Source: a bacterium (lineage in GTDB: Bacteria > Cyanobacteriota > Vampirovibrionia > Gastranaerophilales > Gastranaerophilaceae). Taken from it: a stretch of 52,984 nucleotides of DNA. This document shows positions 42,329 through 50,991 of this stretch, piece after piece. The position numbers were made by a program, and so were the translations under genes. Numbering within the stretch: the stretch's first letter is position 1; each line of letters starts with the position of its first letter. The DNA is taken from assembly GCA_024408765.1 (NCBI GenBank), contig JAKSUR010000003.1:1-52984 (forward strand), written 5' to 3'. Under the pieces are notes generated by a model. It made no database searches. It saw nothing but the letters and a program-made list of their open reading frames with translations, and was not told where the DNA came from.

Positions 42329-43528
42329 ATGACAACACTTGAGACAACAATATTAGGAATAATTTTTGAAAACCCGTTTATACTTGCATCAGCACCACCT
42401 ACTGCTTCAATCGAAAGTATTGACAAAGCCTTTGATTTGGGTTGGGGCGGTGCAGTCCTAAAGACAATTTCACCTGAAAATTTAGAAATGAAAGAAGCAA
42501 GTCCGAGATTTACGACTTTAGAATTTAGTCATAAAACAATAGGGTTTCAAAATATTGAACTTTTGAGCCATAAAAAAATTGCTGATTGGTGTGACGGTAT
42601 TAAGTATTTAAAAGAGAAGCACCCTACAAAAGTAATTATTGCAAGTATAATGGCACCTGTTGAAAGAAGCGCATGGCAAAGTTTGGTATTGCAACTAAAT
42701 GAAACTCCAATTGATGCATTTGAACTCAATTTTTCTTGTCCTCACGGTATGCCGGAAAAAAATATTGGTATGGCAATTGGGACAAGTGCTGAAATATCAA
42801 TTTTAATTACATCTTGGGTAAGAGAAGTAGCAAAAAAACCATTTTTTGTTAAATTAACTCCAAATATTACAGATATAACTTCTATTGCAAAAGCAGTCGA
42901 AATAGCGGGTGCAAATGGTATTTCTGCGATAAATACAGTTCAAGGCTTTATGGGAATAGATTTAGAAACTCTTGAACCCAAGCTGAATATCGACGGCAAA
43001 ACGACTTACGGAGGGTGTTCAGGAGCATTTGTAAAACCAATTGGATTAAAGTGCGTATCACAAATTAGAAAATCTTCAAATTTGCCGATTTTAGGTATTG
43101 GAGGAATTTCAACTTGGGAAGATGCTGCTGAATATATTATGGTCGGCTCAAATGCGGTACAAGTGTGTACCGGAGTTATGTTAAACGGTTATGGAATAAT
43201 TGATAATCTAAAAAATGGTCTTTTAGAATATATGGAGTCAAAAAATTTCGAAACTATCGAAGATATGCGTAATCTTATTGTAAATAAGATTACAACGCAT
43301 GAATCACTCAACAAAATTGATATTTCTTATCCAAACATTGATAAAGACAAATGTGTAAAATGCGGAAAATGTGCACAAATATGCAGTGAATCAGGCCATA
43401 AAGCTATGAAAATGACACGTGATGGAATAGAAGTTTTAAAAAATAAATGTGAAGGGTGTTCTCTTTGTAAATATGTTTGTCCAAAATCTGCAATTTATAT
43501 GAGTTGTTCAAAAATAACTACCGCATAG
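42329..43528 (+). CDS. PreA-like dihydropyrimidine dehydrogenase catalytic subunit
   Basis: A 399-residue flavo-iron-sulfur protein like E. coli PreA, which with PreT reduces uracil or thymine to the dihydro form. DLGWGGAVLKTIS and PRF are the N-terminal motifs, FELNFSCPHGMPEKNIGMAI is the FMN/substrate region with the catalytic Cys, INTVQGFMGIDLE and ILGIGGISTWEDAAEYIMVG close the barrel. Two [4Fe-4S] clusters lie at the C-terminus (CVKCGKCAQIC, CEGCSLCKYVCP). No PreT-like partner is adjacent, and a dihydroorotate dehydrogenase-like role is an alternative. An ATG at 42308 is also in frame; 42329 is preferred because TTTGGGAAA precedes it. Confidence 0.85.
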   Translation: MTTLETTILGIIFENPFILASAPPTASIESIDKAFDLGWGGAVLKTISPENLEMKEASPRFTTLEFSHKTIGFQNIELLSHKKIADWCDGIKYLKEKHPTKVIIASIMAPVERSAWQSLVLQLNETPIDAFELNFSCPHGMPEKNIGMAIGTSAEISILITSWVREVAKKPFFVKLTPNITDITSIAKAVEIAGANGISAINTVQGFMGIDLETLEPKLNIDGKTTYGGCSGAFVKPIGLKCVSQIRKSSNLPILGIGGISTWEDAAEYIMVGSNAVQVCTGVMLNGYGIIDNLKNGLLEYMESKNFETIEDMRNLIVNKITTHESLNKIDISYPNIDKDKCVKCGKCAQICSESGHKAMKMTRDGIEVLKNKCEGCSLCKYVCPKSAIYMSCSKITTA

Positions 43529-43763
43529 TTTCCGAGCTTGAAAGAGGTAATTTCAAAACGGACATTTTGTCCGAAAAGTGTCAGTGGAGAAAGTGGCTTT
43601 ATATTTAAGTTATAGTGGCTTGAGTTGATTCATGGCGAAAAATTCGGGACAAGAATAGGACAAAAATTGGCTTTTTGAGAGGCAAAAACGACATGCATTT
43701 TTGTCTAAAATCTTCTCAAAAAGGTAAAAAATGAACATCTGAAAAGCCCTAATATTAAAGAAC

Positions 43764-43791
43764 TTGACAATGTATCTTTACCATGTATGAT
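43764..43791 (+). promoter_or_regulatory. Promoter of the tRNA-Val gene
   Basis: TTGACA (43764-43769), a 16-base spacer and TATGAT (43786-43791) lie 11 bases ahead of the tRNA. The -35 is consensus and the -10 differs at one position. Confidence 0.8.
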
Positions 43792-43802
43792 AATTAATGT
43801 TC

Positions 43803-43878
43803 GGGCGTTTAGCTCAGTTGGTAGAGCGTCTCCCTTACAAGGAGAGGGTCAAAAGTTCGAGTCTTTTAACGCCCACCA
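43803..43878 (+). tRNA. tRNA-Val (UAC anticodon)
   Basis: A 76-base tRNA. Acceptor GGGCGTT pairs with AACGCCC, the D arm is GCTCAGTTGGTAGAGC, and the anticodon TAC lies at 43836-43838 in CCTTACAAG. The T loop TTCGAGT follows, and CCA is encoded at 43876-43878. The anticodon indicates valine GUA/GUN reading. A promoter precedes it, and a terminator-like hairpin follows. Confidence 0.96.
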
Positions 43879-43888
43879 TTTAAGACAA

Positions 43889-43924
43889 GAAGCACCTTCA
43901 ATGAATGAGTTGAAGGGCTTTTTC
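43889..43924 (+). terminator. Terminator of tRNA-Val
   Basis: AGC-A-CCTTCAA pairs with TTGAAGG-G-CT around TGAATGAG, leaving one mismatch, and is followed by TTTTT. It ends at the border of the recombinase remnant. Confidence 0.75.
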
Positions 43925-44280
43925 TATGTATAGCCTACATTTTGACCGTCTAAATAAAAGTTCTGGAAGATGATTTTGAGTGTTTCTACTTTTTGTTCAA
44001 GAGATTGCCCTAAATAGCGTGAATAAAAGTTTTCCACGAGTTCGAGAGGTTTTATTCCCAATTCCATATAATCTTGATTTGCACTATTATTTGTTTCAAT
44101 TTTTCGCAGTAACATAGCAAGTTCATTATTCCATTCATTATGTTTTTCTGCCCAAAATTGTTCCGTTATTATTCCGTCTAATTTGTCAGTATAAAGTTTA
44201 TTTATTCTTGCCTGCAAAATATCGCACCTTTTTGCTACAATCTCAACCGATTTGCTTAAAAACGCACAACATGAAATTGG
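43924..44280 (-). pseudogene. C-terminal remnant of a large serine recombinase
   Basis: The frame from 44280 to 43924 has no credible start codon and is open only after a TAA at 44283-44281. It encodes 118 residues including LQARINKLYTDKLDGIITEQ and FWAEKHNEW, then SLEQKVETLKIIFQNFYLDG. These match the coiled-coil and C-terminal end of large serine recombinases carried by Tn4451-like and other conjugative elements. The catalytic resolvase domain is gone, and the extreme C-terminus is also cut. An internal ATG at 44217 could give 97 residues but lacks a role. Its position beside the 3' end of tRNA-Val suggests the scar of an old integration. Confidence 0.75.
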
Positions 44281-44305
44281 TTAATATAGCGGTTCTGTAA
44301 AATGG

Positions 44306-44351
44306 AAAAAAGAAACTGTTTTCTTGAAATAATGAAAGCAGTTTCTTTTTT
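44306..44351. terminator. Strong, probably bidirectional terminator
   Basis: AAAAAAGAAACTGTTTTC (44306-44323) pairs with GAAAGCAGTTTCTTTTTT (44334-44351), 18 pairs with one G-U, and a T run lies at the 3' end on each strand. No intact gene lies beside it, so it may be left from a deleted gene. Confidence 0.8.
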
Positions 44352-44901
44352 AAATACATGCTTAGACAGGCTTAAAAAAAATTATCTTCCTGAAACTTTT
44401 TAATCATTAAACCTATCGTATAAGTAGGCAGGTGGGGTAAAAACCCTACATTTTAGTGCAAATTTGTGCAAGAATAGCGAATTTTATGTAGAGTAAAGCT
44501 CGAAGTAGCAAAAGCAAAAGTGAACGGTAGTGATGGTATAGTGAACTGCTTGCTTTTGCGGAGCAAAATCCAAGGCAGTTTATTTTGTGCAAGGTTAAGA
44601 TTACAAATTATCAATCGGTCGATTATATTTTAATAAATAATTTGTTAAATCTATATCAGAATCACTTTGATAAGAGTTAACATCAACCGTTTTCCAATAA
44701 CTATCTGTTATAATTTTTGATGAATTATTTATCAATTTCCATGTATTAGAACAGTCAAATTGTTCTATTATTATTATTCTTAATAGCGATAATTTTATAA
44801 ATAAAAGCCGAAAGTGAAATTTCACAATCGGCTGTATCCCATTATTATTGTAGTCTATTTAATCATTAATTATAAACCGATACTCCTTATGTTTTGTGAT
44901 T
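44352..44901. other. Gap with degraded sequence, no gene supported
   Basis: These 550 bases contain GTGGGGTAAAAACCCTAC (a TAGGGT-type repeat, near 44432-44450), short repeated AAGCAAAAG motifs near 44510-44560, and a palindrome at 44806-44833. That palindrome is built from AGCCGA and GTGAAA arms facing TTTCAC and TCGGCT. A minus-strand frame at 44601-44825 starting with GTG inside the palindrome lacks a ribosome-binding site. Its last 45 residues look protein-like, so it may be the tail of a lost gene. I do not call it. Confidence 0.45.
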
Positions 44902-47175
44902 CTACTTAATCACAGTATAAAACTTAAATTCAGCAGGCATAATTTTTCCAAATGTCAGTGTATTTGTTGCAGAAACGAATTTTTCTTCTATATAATCTTT
45001 GCCGTCAAATCTGTACTCTGAAACAATTGAATAATCGCATGAAAGTTCTATTGTTTTATCAAAAACTTCCATGCCTTCTTTTTCTTCAGTCCAAGAATTT
45101 CCATTTTCCTCTATACAAAATTTTTCTTTTGGTGAATTATAATTAGCGACAACTAAAATAGAATTTTTCAATCCTTCTTTTTGTATTTGCCAAACAACAA
45201 AACCGTCATCATCTTGCCTTATTATATTTGCTTCACCATCAGTAATTACCGGATTATTTTTAACAAATCTGTCTATAGCATCAAATTTTGAATAAAAATC
45301 AATATCGTTGTTTCTTTTCATAGATATTTCAGAACCGATAACTGCCTCTATTCCGCCAATAGTAAAGGTTTCATCACCATCTATGTACATAATCGGTCTT
45401 TGTGCATATTTACCGCCCGGTAAAAACTTGTATTTAAACCATTTGAATAACGCACCTTCTTTACCGAGTTGAGCAGGATATCTGTCAATAGCTTCAAATT
45501 CACCGTCTTGATTGTTGTATGTTTTCACAACAGATAGAGGTGTGCGAACATCTGATGATGAATTATAGTTTGAAAGATATAAATTGTCATCTGCAATTGC
45601 ATCGGGAGTTTTTGAACTCTGAGATACGATATCATTTCCCCATAAAAGATCAAAATTCATATCCTTGTGGTATTCTTTATAATAATTATCCCAAAGCATA
45701 TATTCCGCAAGCGATGCAAAATAAGGAACTTCTTCTTTTATAGCGGAATTGAGCATTCCGAGAACTTTTCTTGGTGCTCTGTAACTAATCGGTACACCGT
45801 CTTTTTCAGAAACTTCATCAACTATATGATCAATGTGGTCAACCCTGAATCCGTCAAAATTGTATTCTTTTTGTAAATTTTTCATATAATCAATAAAGAA
45901 TTTAATTACATCATTATTGTATTTGCCGTTTTCTAAGCAAACAAAATAATAAGGGGTTTGACAATCAAGGTTTGCAAAATGCGTCACATCTTCGCCCTTA
46001 TAATTGTAATGTTTAAATATCGGATAAGATGCACCTTCACTCATTTTGTCAAAAACAGGTACGCCGGAAGAACACCATGCACCACCCGGAGAAGGCCACA
46101 TTCCTTCTGAAATAAGTGCATTTATAATATCACCTTGATTTTTAATTTCACTTTCGGAAAATTTTCTACCGTGAGAATTTCCGCTAACCTTATTGATAAT
46201 ATTTTTAGCTTTTTTATGAAGTTTATCTTGAATACTTTTTTCCAGCATCGAATTTGATAAAAATATTTTTGTTTCTTTCAAAAGGTTATCAAGTTCATTA
46301 AATATATTTTGATAATGTTCGGTTAAATCACCGTAACTTTCGCCCTTGATTGATTTTTTATAAATATCGCTTACCAGTTTTAAATCATCATCCGAATATT
46401 TATCTTTTAAGCCTCCCGAAACGGAATCAATATTTTTTAAAAGCTCAGAAATAAGTGCATTTATGTCAAACCACCTTGCACATTCAGGTGTAGTTAAAAC
46501 TATTTTTGAGAATCTTCCCGTTTGAGGAAGAATATCATATATCACAGGATGACCTGCAAGTTGAGTCATTTGAATAAACATCTTTACTTGACCATTTGCA
46601 TCCAAGCCGGTTTTATTATAAATTGTTTCATCTTCCAATAATTTACTCACACAACTTGCAGTCGGAAGATATGCACAACCGAATTCTCTCGGATGAAACG
46701 GTATAAGATACATAGTTGTTGAAAATATATTATTTTCAAGATTACCCGTTGGCAAAATAAGCAGTTGTCTTAACCAGTCCATAAAATGACCGCAATCATC
46801 TTTTATATTACCGTTTCCTAAACCTGCAAGATTAATAAGTTTAATATTGTGTCCTTCTTTTTGAAGCCAGCTTGAATCTTTAACTTTATTTCTTGCAAGT
46901 ACACTTGTCTTTGAAAACTCAAATTTTCCGTTTTTAAAAACTCCTTCGTTTTCCCATTTTGTTTCAAGTGCAAAAAGAGTTTCTGCATCAGTAAGTTCTT
47001 CCAATGCTTTTATATGTGAATACGGAAGATAACCATACTTTTGAACAATTGATTTTAGAGATTCTTTTCTTTCGTCTGAAATAGAATCAAAAGAATAAAG
47101 TTCTTTTAATTGAAAGTAAAAATTATTTAAAGTATCAGTTGGGGAAAGCTCCTTCTTAAACAGAAAATCCAGCAT
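44902..47175 (-). CDS. GH13-like (alpha-amylase family) glycoside hydrolase
   Basis: A 757-residue cytoplasmic protein with a TIM-barrel hydrolase core. FDGFRVDHIDHIVDE (residues 441-455) matches GH13 region II with the nucleophile at D446. SLAEYMLWD provides the acid/base Glu near 491, and MNFDLLWGNDIV follows, where region IV would lie. The approximately 240 N-terminal residues and a helical stretch at about 240-350 match no family I recognise, and the last 100 residues resemble a beta-sandwich. It is a divergent member acting on an alpha-glucan or related sugar, and substrate cannot be inferred. No signal peptide is seen. AAGGAG precedes the ATG. Confidence 0.75.
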   Translation of the reverse strand: MLDFLFKKELSPTDTLNNFYFQLKELYSFDSISDERKESLKSIVQKYGYLPYSHIKALEELTDAETLFALETKWENEGVFKNGKFEFSKTSVLARNKVKDSSWLQKEGHNIKLINLAGLGNGNIKDDCGHFMDWLRQLLILPTGNLENNIFSTTMYLIPFHPREFGCAYLPTASCVSKLLEDETIYNKTGLDANGQVKMFIQMTQLAGHPVIYDILPQTGRFSKIVLTTPECARWFDINALISELLKNIDSVSGGLKDKYSDDDLKLVSDIYKKSIKGESYGDLTEHYQNIFNELDNLLKETKIFLSNSMLEKSIQDKLHKKAKNIINKVSGNSHGRKFSESEIKNQGDIINALISEGMWPSPGGAWCSSGVPVFDKMSEGASYPIFKHYNYKGEDVTHFANLDCQTPYYFVCLENGKYNNDVIKFFIDYMKNLQKEYNFDGFRVDHIDHIVDEVSEKDGVPISYRAPRKVLGMLNSAIKEEVPYFASLAEYMLWDNYYKEYHKDMNFDLLWGNDIVSQSSKTPDAIADDNLYLSNYNSSSDVRTPLSVVKTYNNQDGEFEAIDRYPAQLGKEGALFKWFKYKFLPGGKYAQRPIMYIDGDETFTIGGIEAVIGSEISMKRNNDIDFYSKFDAIDRFVKNNPVITDGEANIIRQDDDGFVVWQIQKEGLKNSILVVANYNSPKEKFCIEENGNSWTEEKEGMEVFDKTIELSCDYSIVSEYRFDGKDYIEEKFVSATNTLTFGKIMPAEFKFYTVIK

Positions 47176-47384
47176 TATTTTCTCCTTGTGTAAAAAAAAT
47201 GTGATTGTTGAATGTAACTAAATTGTATATGAATCATATCATGGTTATATATTTTTTTACAAACAAGTATTAAGAAATGTAAATTTACTATGCAATTTGA
47301 TAAATTCAAGAAATTACATAAGCATAATTTTGTAATTTAACGAAATTTTATTACATGATATACTAAAAAATAAGGGTATTAATA

Positions 47385-47954
47385 ATGATATTTTATTTCG
47401 GCACTTTTAATCCTGTTCACTTAGGACATATAAAAATAGCTGATTCGGTGAAAAAAGCTTACAATGATAAAGTGGTTTTTGTGCCTGCTTATGATTCTCC
47501 CTGGAAACCTGATTTAAAAAACTCTTTTGAGAGCAGGTGTAAAATGATTGAACTTTGTAATCAAGAGGTTTGCAGAATAGAAAAAGACTTGCCGACTCCT
47601 TCATACACTTATCAAACTGTTGAAATATTATCTGAAACTTGGGGTACTGTTAAGATTATTGTTGGTTATGATCAGTATTTTTCTTTACCGAAATGGAAAA
47701 ATCCTGATATTTTGAAAAAACTGTGTAAATTTATTGTTATACCTCGTGAAATTGGTGTGTCAGAGGAGGAAATAAACGATAAATTGCAATCAATGAATAG
47801 TGAAGGTTGGGAATCAGAATTATTTAAAATTCCATTAATTAATATTTCATCTTCCGAAATAAGAAAAACATTAGTACAAAATAAAGCCAGCAATGACATA
47901 AGCCCTGATGTTTTAAGATACATCAAAGAAAATTCTGCAAAATTTTTAAAATAA
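47385..47954 (+). CDS. nadD: Nicotinate-nucleotide adenylyltransferase
   Basis: A 189-residue nucleotidyltransferase that makes deamido-NAD from nicotinate mononucleotide and ATP. GTFNPVHLGHI (residues 6-16) has the GTFxPxHxGH signature, VFVPAYDSPWKPD is the substrate loop, VGYDQYFSLPKWKNP matches the GxDxxxxxxxW motif, and ISSSEIRKTL is the ISSTxIR motif near the C-terminus. Length is typical. AAGGG precedes the ATG. It converges with map, leaving four bases between stops. The usual rsfS neighbour is absent. Confidence 0.93.
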   Translation: MIFYFGTFNPVHLGHIKIADSVKKAYNDKVVFVPAYDSPWKPDLKNSFESRCKMIELCNQEVCRIEKDLPTPSYTYQTVEILSETWGTVKIIVGYDQYFSLPKWKNPDILKKLCKFIVIPREIGVSEEEINDKLQSMNSEGWESELFKIPLINISSSEIRKTLVQNKASNDISPDVLRYIKENSAKFLK

Positions 47955-47958
47955 TAAA

Positions 47959-48711
47959 TTATTCCATCAAGGTTGTCATAAGTATAGGTTCATCATCTGT
48001 TGCCAGAACTGTGTGTTCAAAGTGAGCAGAAGGCATTTTGTCTTTTGTTACGACGCCCCAATTATCATCTTCAACAAAAACTTCATCTCCGCCCAAGTTA
48101 AGCATGGGCTCTATTGCTATGACATAACCTGATTTAATAAGAGTTTTGTCACCAACCCTATAGTTAAATAAAAACGGGTCTTCGTGCATGGAATGTCCGA
48201 CTCCGTGACCGCCATATTGACGAACGATTCCCATATTGTATGATTTTGCGACATCTTCTACAGCTCCCGATATATCATCAAGAGTATTACCTGCTTTCAT
48301 TTTGGCAATACCCGCATACAAAGCTTCCTCGGTTGCTCTCATAAGTCGTTTTTTATCTTCCGAAATACTGCCGACTGCATAAGACCAAGCGCTGTCACCG
48401 ACCATTCCACCGTATGTTGCACCTACATCAACTGCAATGATATCGCCTTCTTTTAGGATTTCTTTTTCATTAGGTATGCCGTGTACAACTTTTTCGTTAA
48501 TTGAAGTGCAGATACATGCCGGAAAACCGTTATAGCCTAAAAAGGTAGGAATAGCTTTGTTTTCTTTGATAACCTCCATTGCAATTGCATCTAATTCTTT
48601 TGTCGAAATTCCCGGTTCGACGACCTCACGCATTTTCTTATGAACCAAAGCCACGATATGTCCTGCATGTCGCATTCTTTTTATTTCATCTCTTGATTTT
48701 CTTGTTATCAT
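47959..48711 (-). CDS. map: Methionine aminopeptidase type I
   Basis: A 250-residue enzyme that removes N-terminal Met from new proteins, using two divalent metals. The metal ligands appear in order: DVGATYGGMVGDSAWSYAVG (two Asp), GHGVGHSMHEDPF (His), AIEPMLNLGG (Glu) and AHFEHTVLATD (Glu). ICTSINEKVVHGIP contains the substrate His. Length and motif order fit the short bacterial form. AAAGGA precedes the ATG. It is not next to secY or infA as in many genomes. The 300 bases that follow, 48712-49011, hold nothing that I recognise. Confidence 0.95.
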   Translation of the reverse strand: MITRKSRDEIKRMRHAGHIVALVHKKMREVVEPGISTKELDAIAMEVIKENKAIPTFLGYNGFPACICTSINEKVVHGIPNEKEILKEGDIIAVDVGATYGGMVGDSAWSYAVGSISEDKKRLMRATEEALYAGIAKMKAGNTLDDISGAVEDVAKSYNMGIVRQYGGHGVGHSMHEDPFLFNYRVGDKTLIKSGYVIAIEPMLNLGGDEVFVEDDNWGVVTKDKMPSAHFEHTVLATDDEPILMTTLME

Positions 48712-49011
48712 AATCTATTCCTTTTGCTTTTATTATAACATAAAAAGAACTCGCAAATAATAGACAAAAATATGGTCATTTTGAGACAAATACCCATGGT
48801 ATCTTAGTGATAGTCCTTTTAGACAATCTCGTTTTTTTAAGTTATTACTTCATGTGTAAATAATATTGTTAAACACTTTTTAAACAGTGTCGGTAATATT
48901 AACAGATAGGTTAATTTTATTTTTCTTCTGTATCAATAAAAAATGCGTTTAATAAATCTGCTTTATTTCTTAAATAAGAATAGCAAAAAAGTTTTACATA
49001 TCAACACAAAA

Positions 49012-50019
49012 CTAATCTTCTGAGGTTAAAAGTTTAGTATTTTCTTTTTGAATCATATCAGCAAGTTCTTCTTCTGTCGGAAGGACTGTTTTATATTTAC
49101 TTGCAAAAATTTGTTCGCTATCCTCTAAAACTGAATATTTAACTATTGTTTCAGATTTGTCTGTGCATAAAATTATGCCCAAAGTCGGATTATCATCCGC
49201 ACCACGTTTCAATTCATCAAACATTCTGACATACATATCCATTTGCCCGATATCGGCGTGTGATAATTTCGTTGTCTTTAAATCAATAACAACAAAGCAT
49301 TTGAGTAAATAGTTGTAAAACACCAAGTCTGCATAAAAATGGTCAGTCTCGGTGCTAATCCTAAATTGACGAGCGACAAAAGAAAAACCTTTGCCAAGTT
49401 CAAGCAGAAATTTTTGCAAATTATTGATTAAAGTCGCTTCTAAAGCACTTTCTTTACCTTCAATATTTTCAGGTAAATCAAGGAATTCCAATACGTATGG
49501 GTCTTTGATAAATTCTTTTGTATCAATTACGGTAGGTAAACATTTATCGGTATCATTCGTTTTTTCTTGCGTAGATAAAAGCCTGCGATAATATCCGCTT
49601 TTAATATTTTTTTCAAGTTGCCTTGAAGTCCAATTTTCAGAAGAAGATTCTTTTAAATAGTAATCTCTTTCTTGTTTATCGTCAATTCTAATAATAGTAC
49701 GAACATTCGTCCAAGATAGATTTCCTACGCAGTGCGTAGGAAATTCAGGATAAGTTAAATAAAACTTTCTCATATTCTGCAAATTAGCTTCTGAAAAGCC
49801 TTTGCCAAAAGTATCGGTTAAGTATTTTGACAAATTTTCAATAAGTTTTGAACCGTATTCTGCTCTTTGGTTTCCGCCTTGTTCTTCTTCAACGATACGT
49901 TGACCGATTTGCCAATAAGTTTCAACCATAATAGAATTTACACTATGATATGCTTTTGCACGAGCAAGATTAAGTAACTCTGCTATATCGCTATAAATTT
50001 TAGAAACTTCATTTGCCAT
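49012..50019 (-). CDS. DUF1016 (YhcG-type) PDDEXK nuclease
   Basis: A 335-residue protein. The N-terminal DUF1016 helical domain (about 1-165) has ARAKAYHSVNSIMVETYWQI and FSEANLQNMRKFYLTYPEF with the LSWTNVRTIIRI segment. The C-terminal PDDEXK-type domain has LELGKGFSFVARQFRI, DHFYADLVFYN (active-site Asp) and FVVIDLKTTKLSHADIGQMD (Asp-x-Lys). Members are found near restriction-modification systems and mobile DNA. The FPTHCVGN segment (near residues 94-101) is encoded by a palindrome at 49720-49744. GGAGG before the ATG is excellent. Confidence 0.88.
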   Translation of the reverse strand: MANEVSKIYSDIAELLNLARAKAYHSVNSIMVETYWQIGQRIVEEEQGGNQRAEYGSKLIENLSKYLTDTFGKGFSEANLQNMRKFYLTYPEFPTHCVGNLSWTNVRTIIRIDDKQERDYYLKESSSENWTSRQLEKNIKSGYYRRLLSTQEKTNDTDKCLPTVIDTKEFIKDPYVLEFLDLPENIEGKESALEATLINNLQKFLLELGKGFSFVARQFRISTETDHFYADLVFYNYLLKCFVVIDLKTTKLSHADIGQMDMYVRMFDELKRGADDNPTLGIILCTDKSETIVKYSVLEDSEQIFASKYKTVLPTEEELADMIQKENTKLLTSED

Positions 50020-50175
50020 GAATACCTCCGAATAGGTTTATTTTAGCATAAATATGTTTTATTTTGCTAAATGCAATTTGGAAAATGTTGATGTGATAGT
50101 AAATTACATAAAGCAAAAACGAAAATTAAAAAATAATTTTTAATAATAAAATTTGTTGAACAAATACATTTTTGC

Positions 50176-50341
50176 ACGGAAGCAACAGGAATATACCACT
50201 GCGAGTTTTGTGAATATTTGCAAAATTCTGCTCATAAAGTTAGTGTGGTAAATCCTGTTCTAACCAAATCATTTGCTAAAAGTCTAATTGGGCACAAAAA
50301 GTATAAGAAAAATATCAAGAAAAATTAAAAGAAGCTTAATT
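50176..50341 (+). pseudogene. IS110-family transposase remnant, copy B
   Basis: The frame reads TEATGIYHCEFCEYLQNSAH, then KVSVVNPVLTKSFAKS. This is the conserved N-terminal-domain stretch of IS110-type transposases, with the usual MEATG start of the motif changed to TEATG (ACG at 50176). It then runs out of the family's sequence and stops. From 50214 it matches copy A (42136-42264, opposite strand). The rest of the 50020-50461 gap holds AT-rich sequence without recognised features. Confidence 0.75.
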
Positions 50342-50461
50342 TATAAGTTTACAAAACTATTAAAAGTACCAAAAGAAATTTTGAGTGTTTCTTTTGATAC
50401 CTTTGATTATATTATGTTTTTATTTATTTTAATATTTGTCTTTTAGAATAAAATCTACAGG

Positions 50462-50908
50462 CTAAACCTTTACCTTTTTAAAAACTTTATCACAAGCCAC
50501 ACCTGCAATGTAATATACTTCATATACAAATTCACCGTCGATTCCGGTTATAGAGTATTTATATTCTCCCGGAATAGAACAACCCGCAACCCACACCTCG
50601 GTATCATTTAAAACAGATAAATCATCCATATGACCGGGAATATATTTCGATTCTTTAATTGTTGTTAGTTTTTCAATCTTATAATTTTTAAATATTTCGT
50701 TTGCTAAGTTTAAATATTTTTCTGAAACTTGTGCAATTTGTTGTTTAACGGATTCTAAGTCAACATTTTCTAAATTATCGGAGGTTATTAAACCTGCTAC
50801 AATATCACGTATTTCTTTTTGTGATAAATTTATTAATCTTTCACTGATTTCATCGGCAAAAGAAAAATTTAGATCTTTTAAATTGTCAGGCTGTAAAATG
50901 CTTGCCCT
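50462..50908 (-). pseudogene. Start-less gene fragment, function unknown
   Basis: A clear minus-strand frame of about 148 codons runs from after a TAG at 50911-50909 to a TAG at 50464-50462. The composition is protein-like: helical ERLINLSQKEIRDIVAGLIT and ESVKQQIAQVSEKYLNLANE, then a beta-rich end with EVWVAGCSIPGEYKYSITG. The first in-frame ATG is far inside. The upstream edge abuts a TAGGGT-type repeat and then the stop of the next gene, so its 5' end was probably lost by insertion or recombination there. No family was recognised. Confidence 0.6.
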
Positions 50909-50916
50909 CTATTAGC

Positions 50917-50975
50917 TTGCGTGGTGCACATTTTTGCACTTAAAATCTGTTGGGTTTCACCCATCCTACGAACTT
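50917..50975. repeat. Degenerate TAGGGT/TGCA repeat unit
   Basis: This stretch combines GTGCACATTTTTGCACTT (a GTGCA/TGCAC-type hairpin) with GTTGGGTTTCACCCATCCTAC, a form of the GTAGGATGGG/CCCA palindrome. It separates the start-less gene fragment from the zincin-motif gene and resembles the units at 54-77 and 41987-42010. Confidence 0.5.
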
Positions 50976-50991
50976 AGTTTTTATCAAAAAT

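Noticed and set aside
44601-44825. Minus-strand frame of 74 codons after the GH13-like gene
   Set aside because: GTG start lies inside a palindrome with no ribosome-binding site. The C-terminal part may be the tail of a lost gene, but evidence is too thin for a call.
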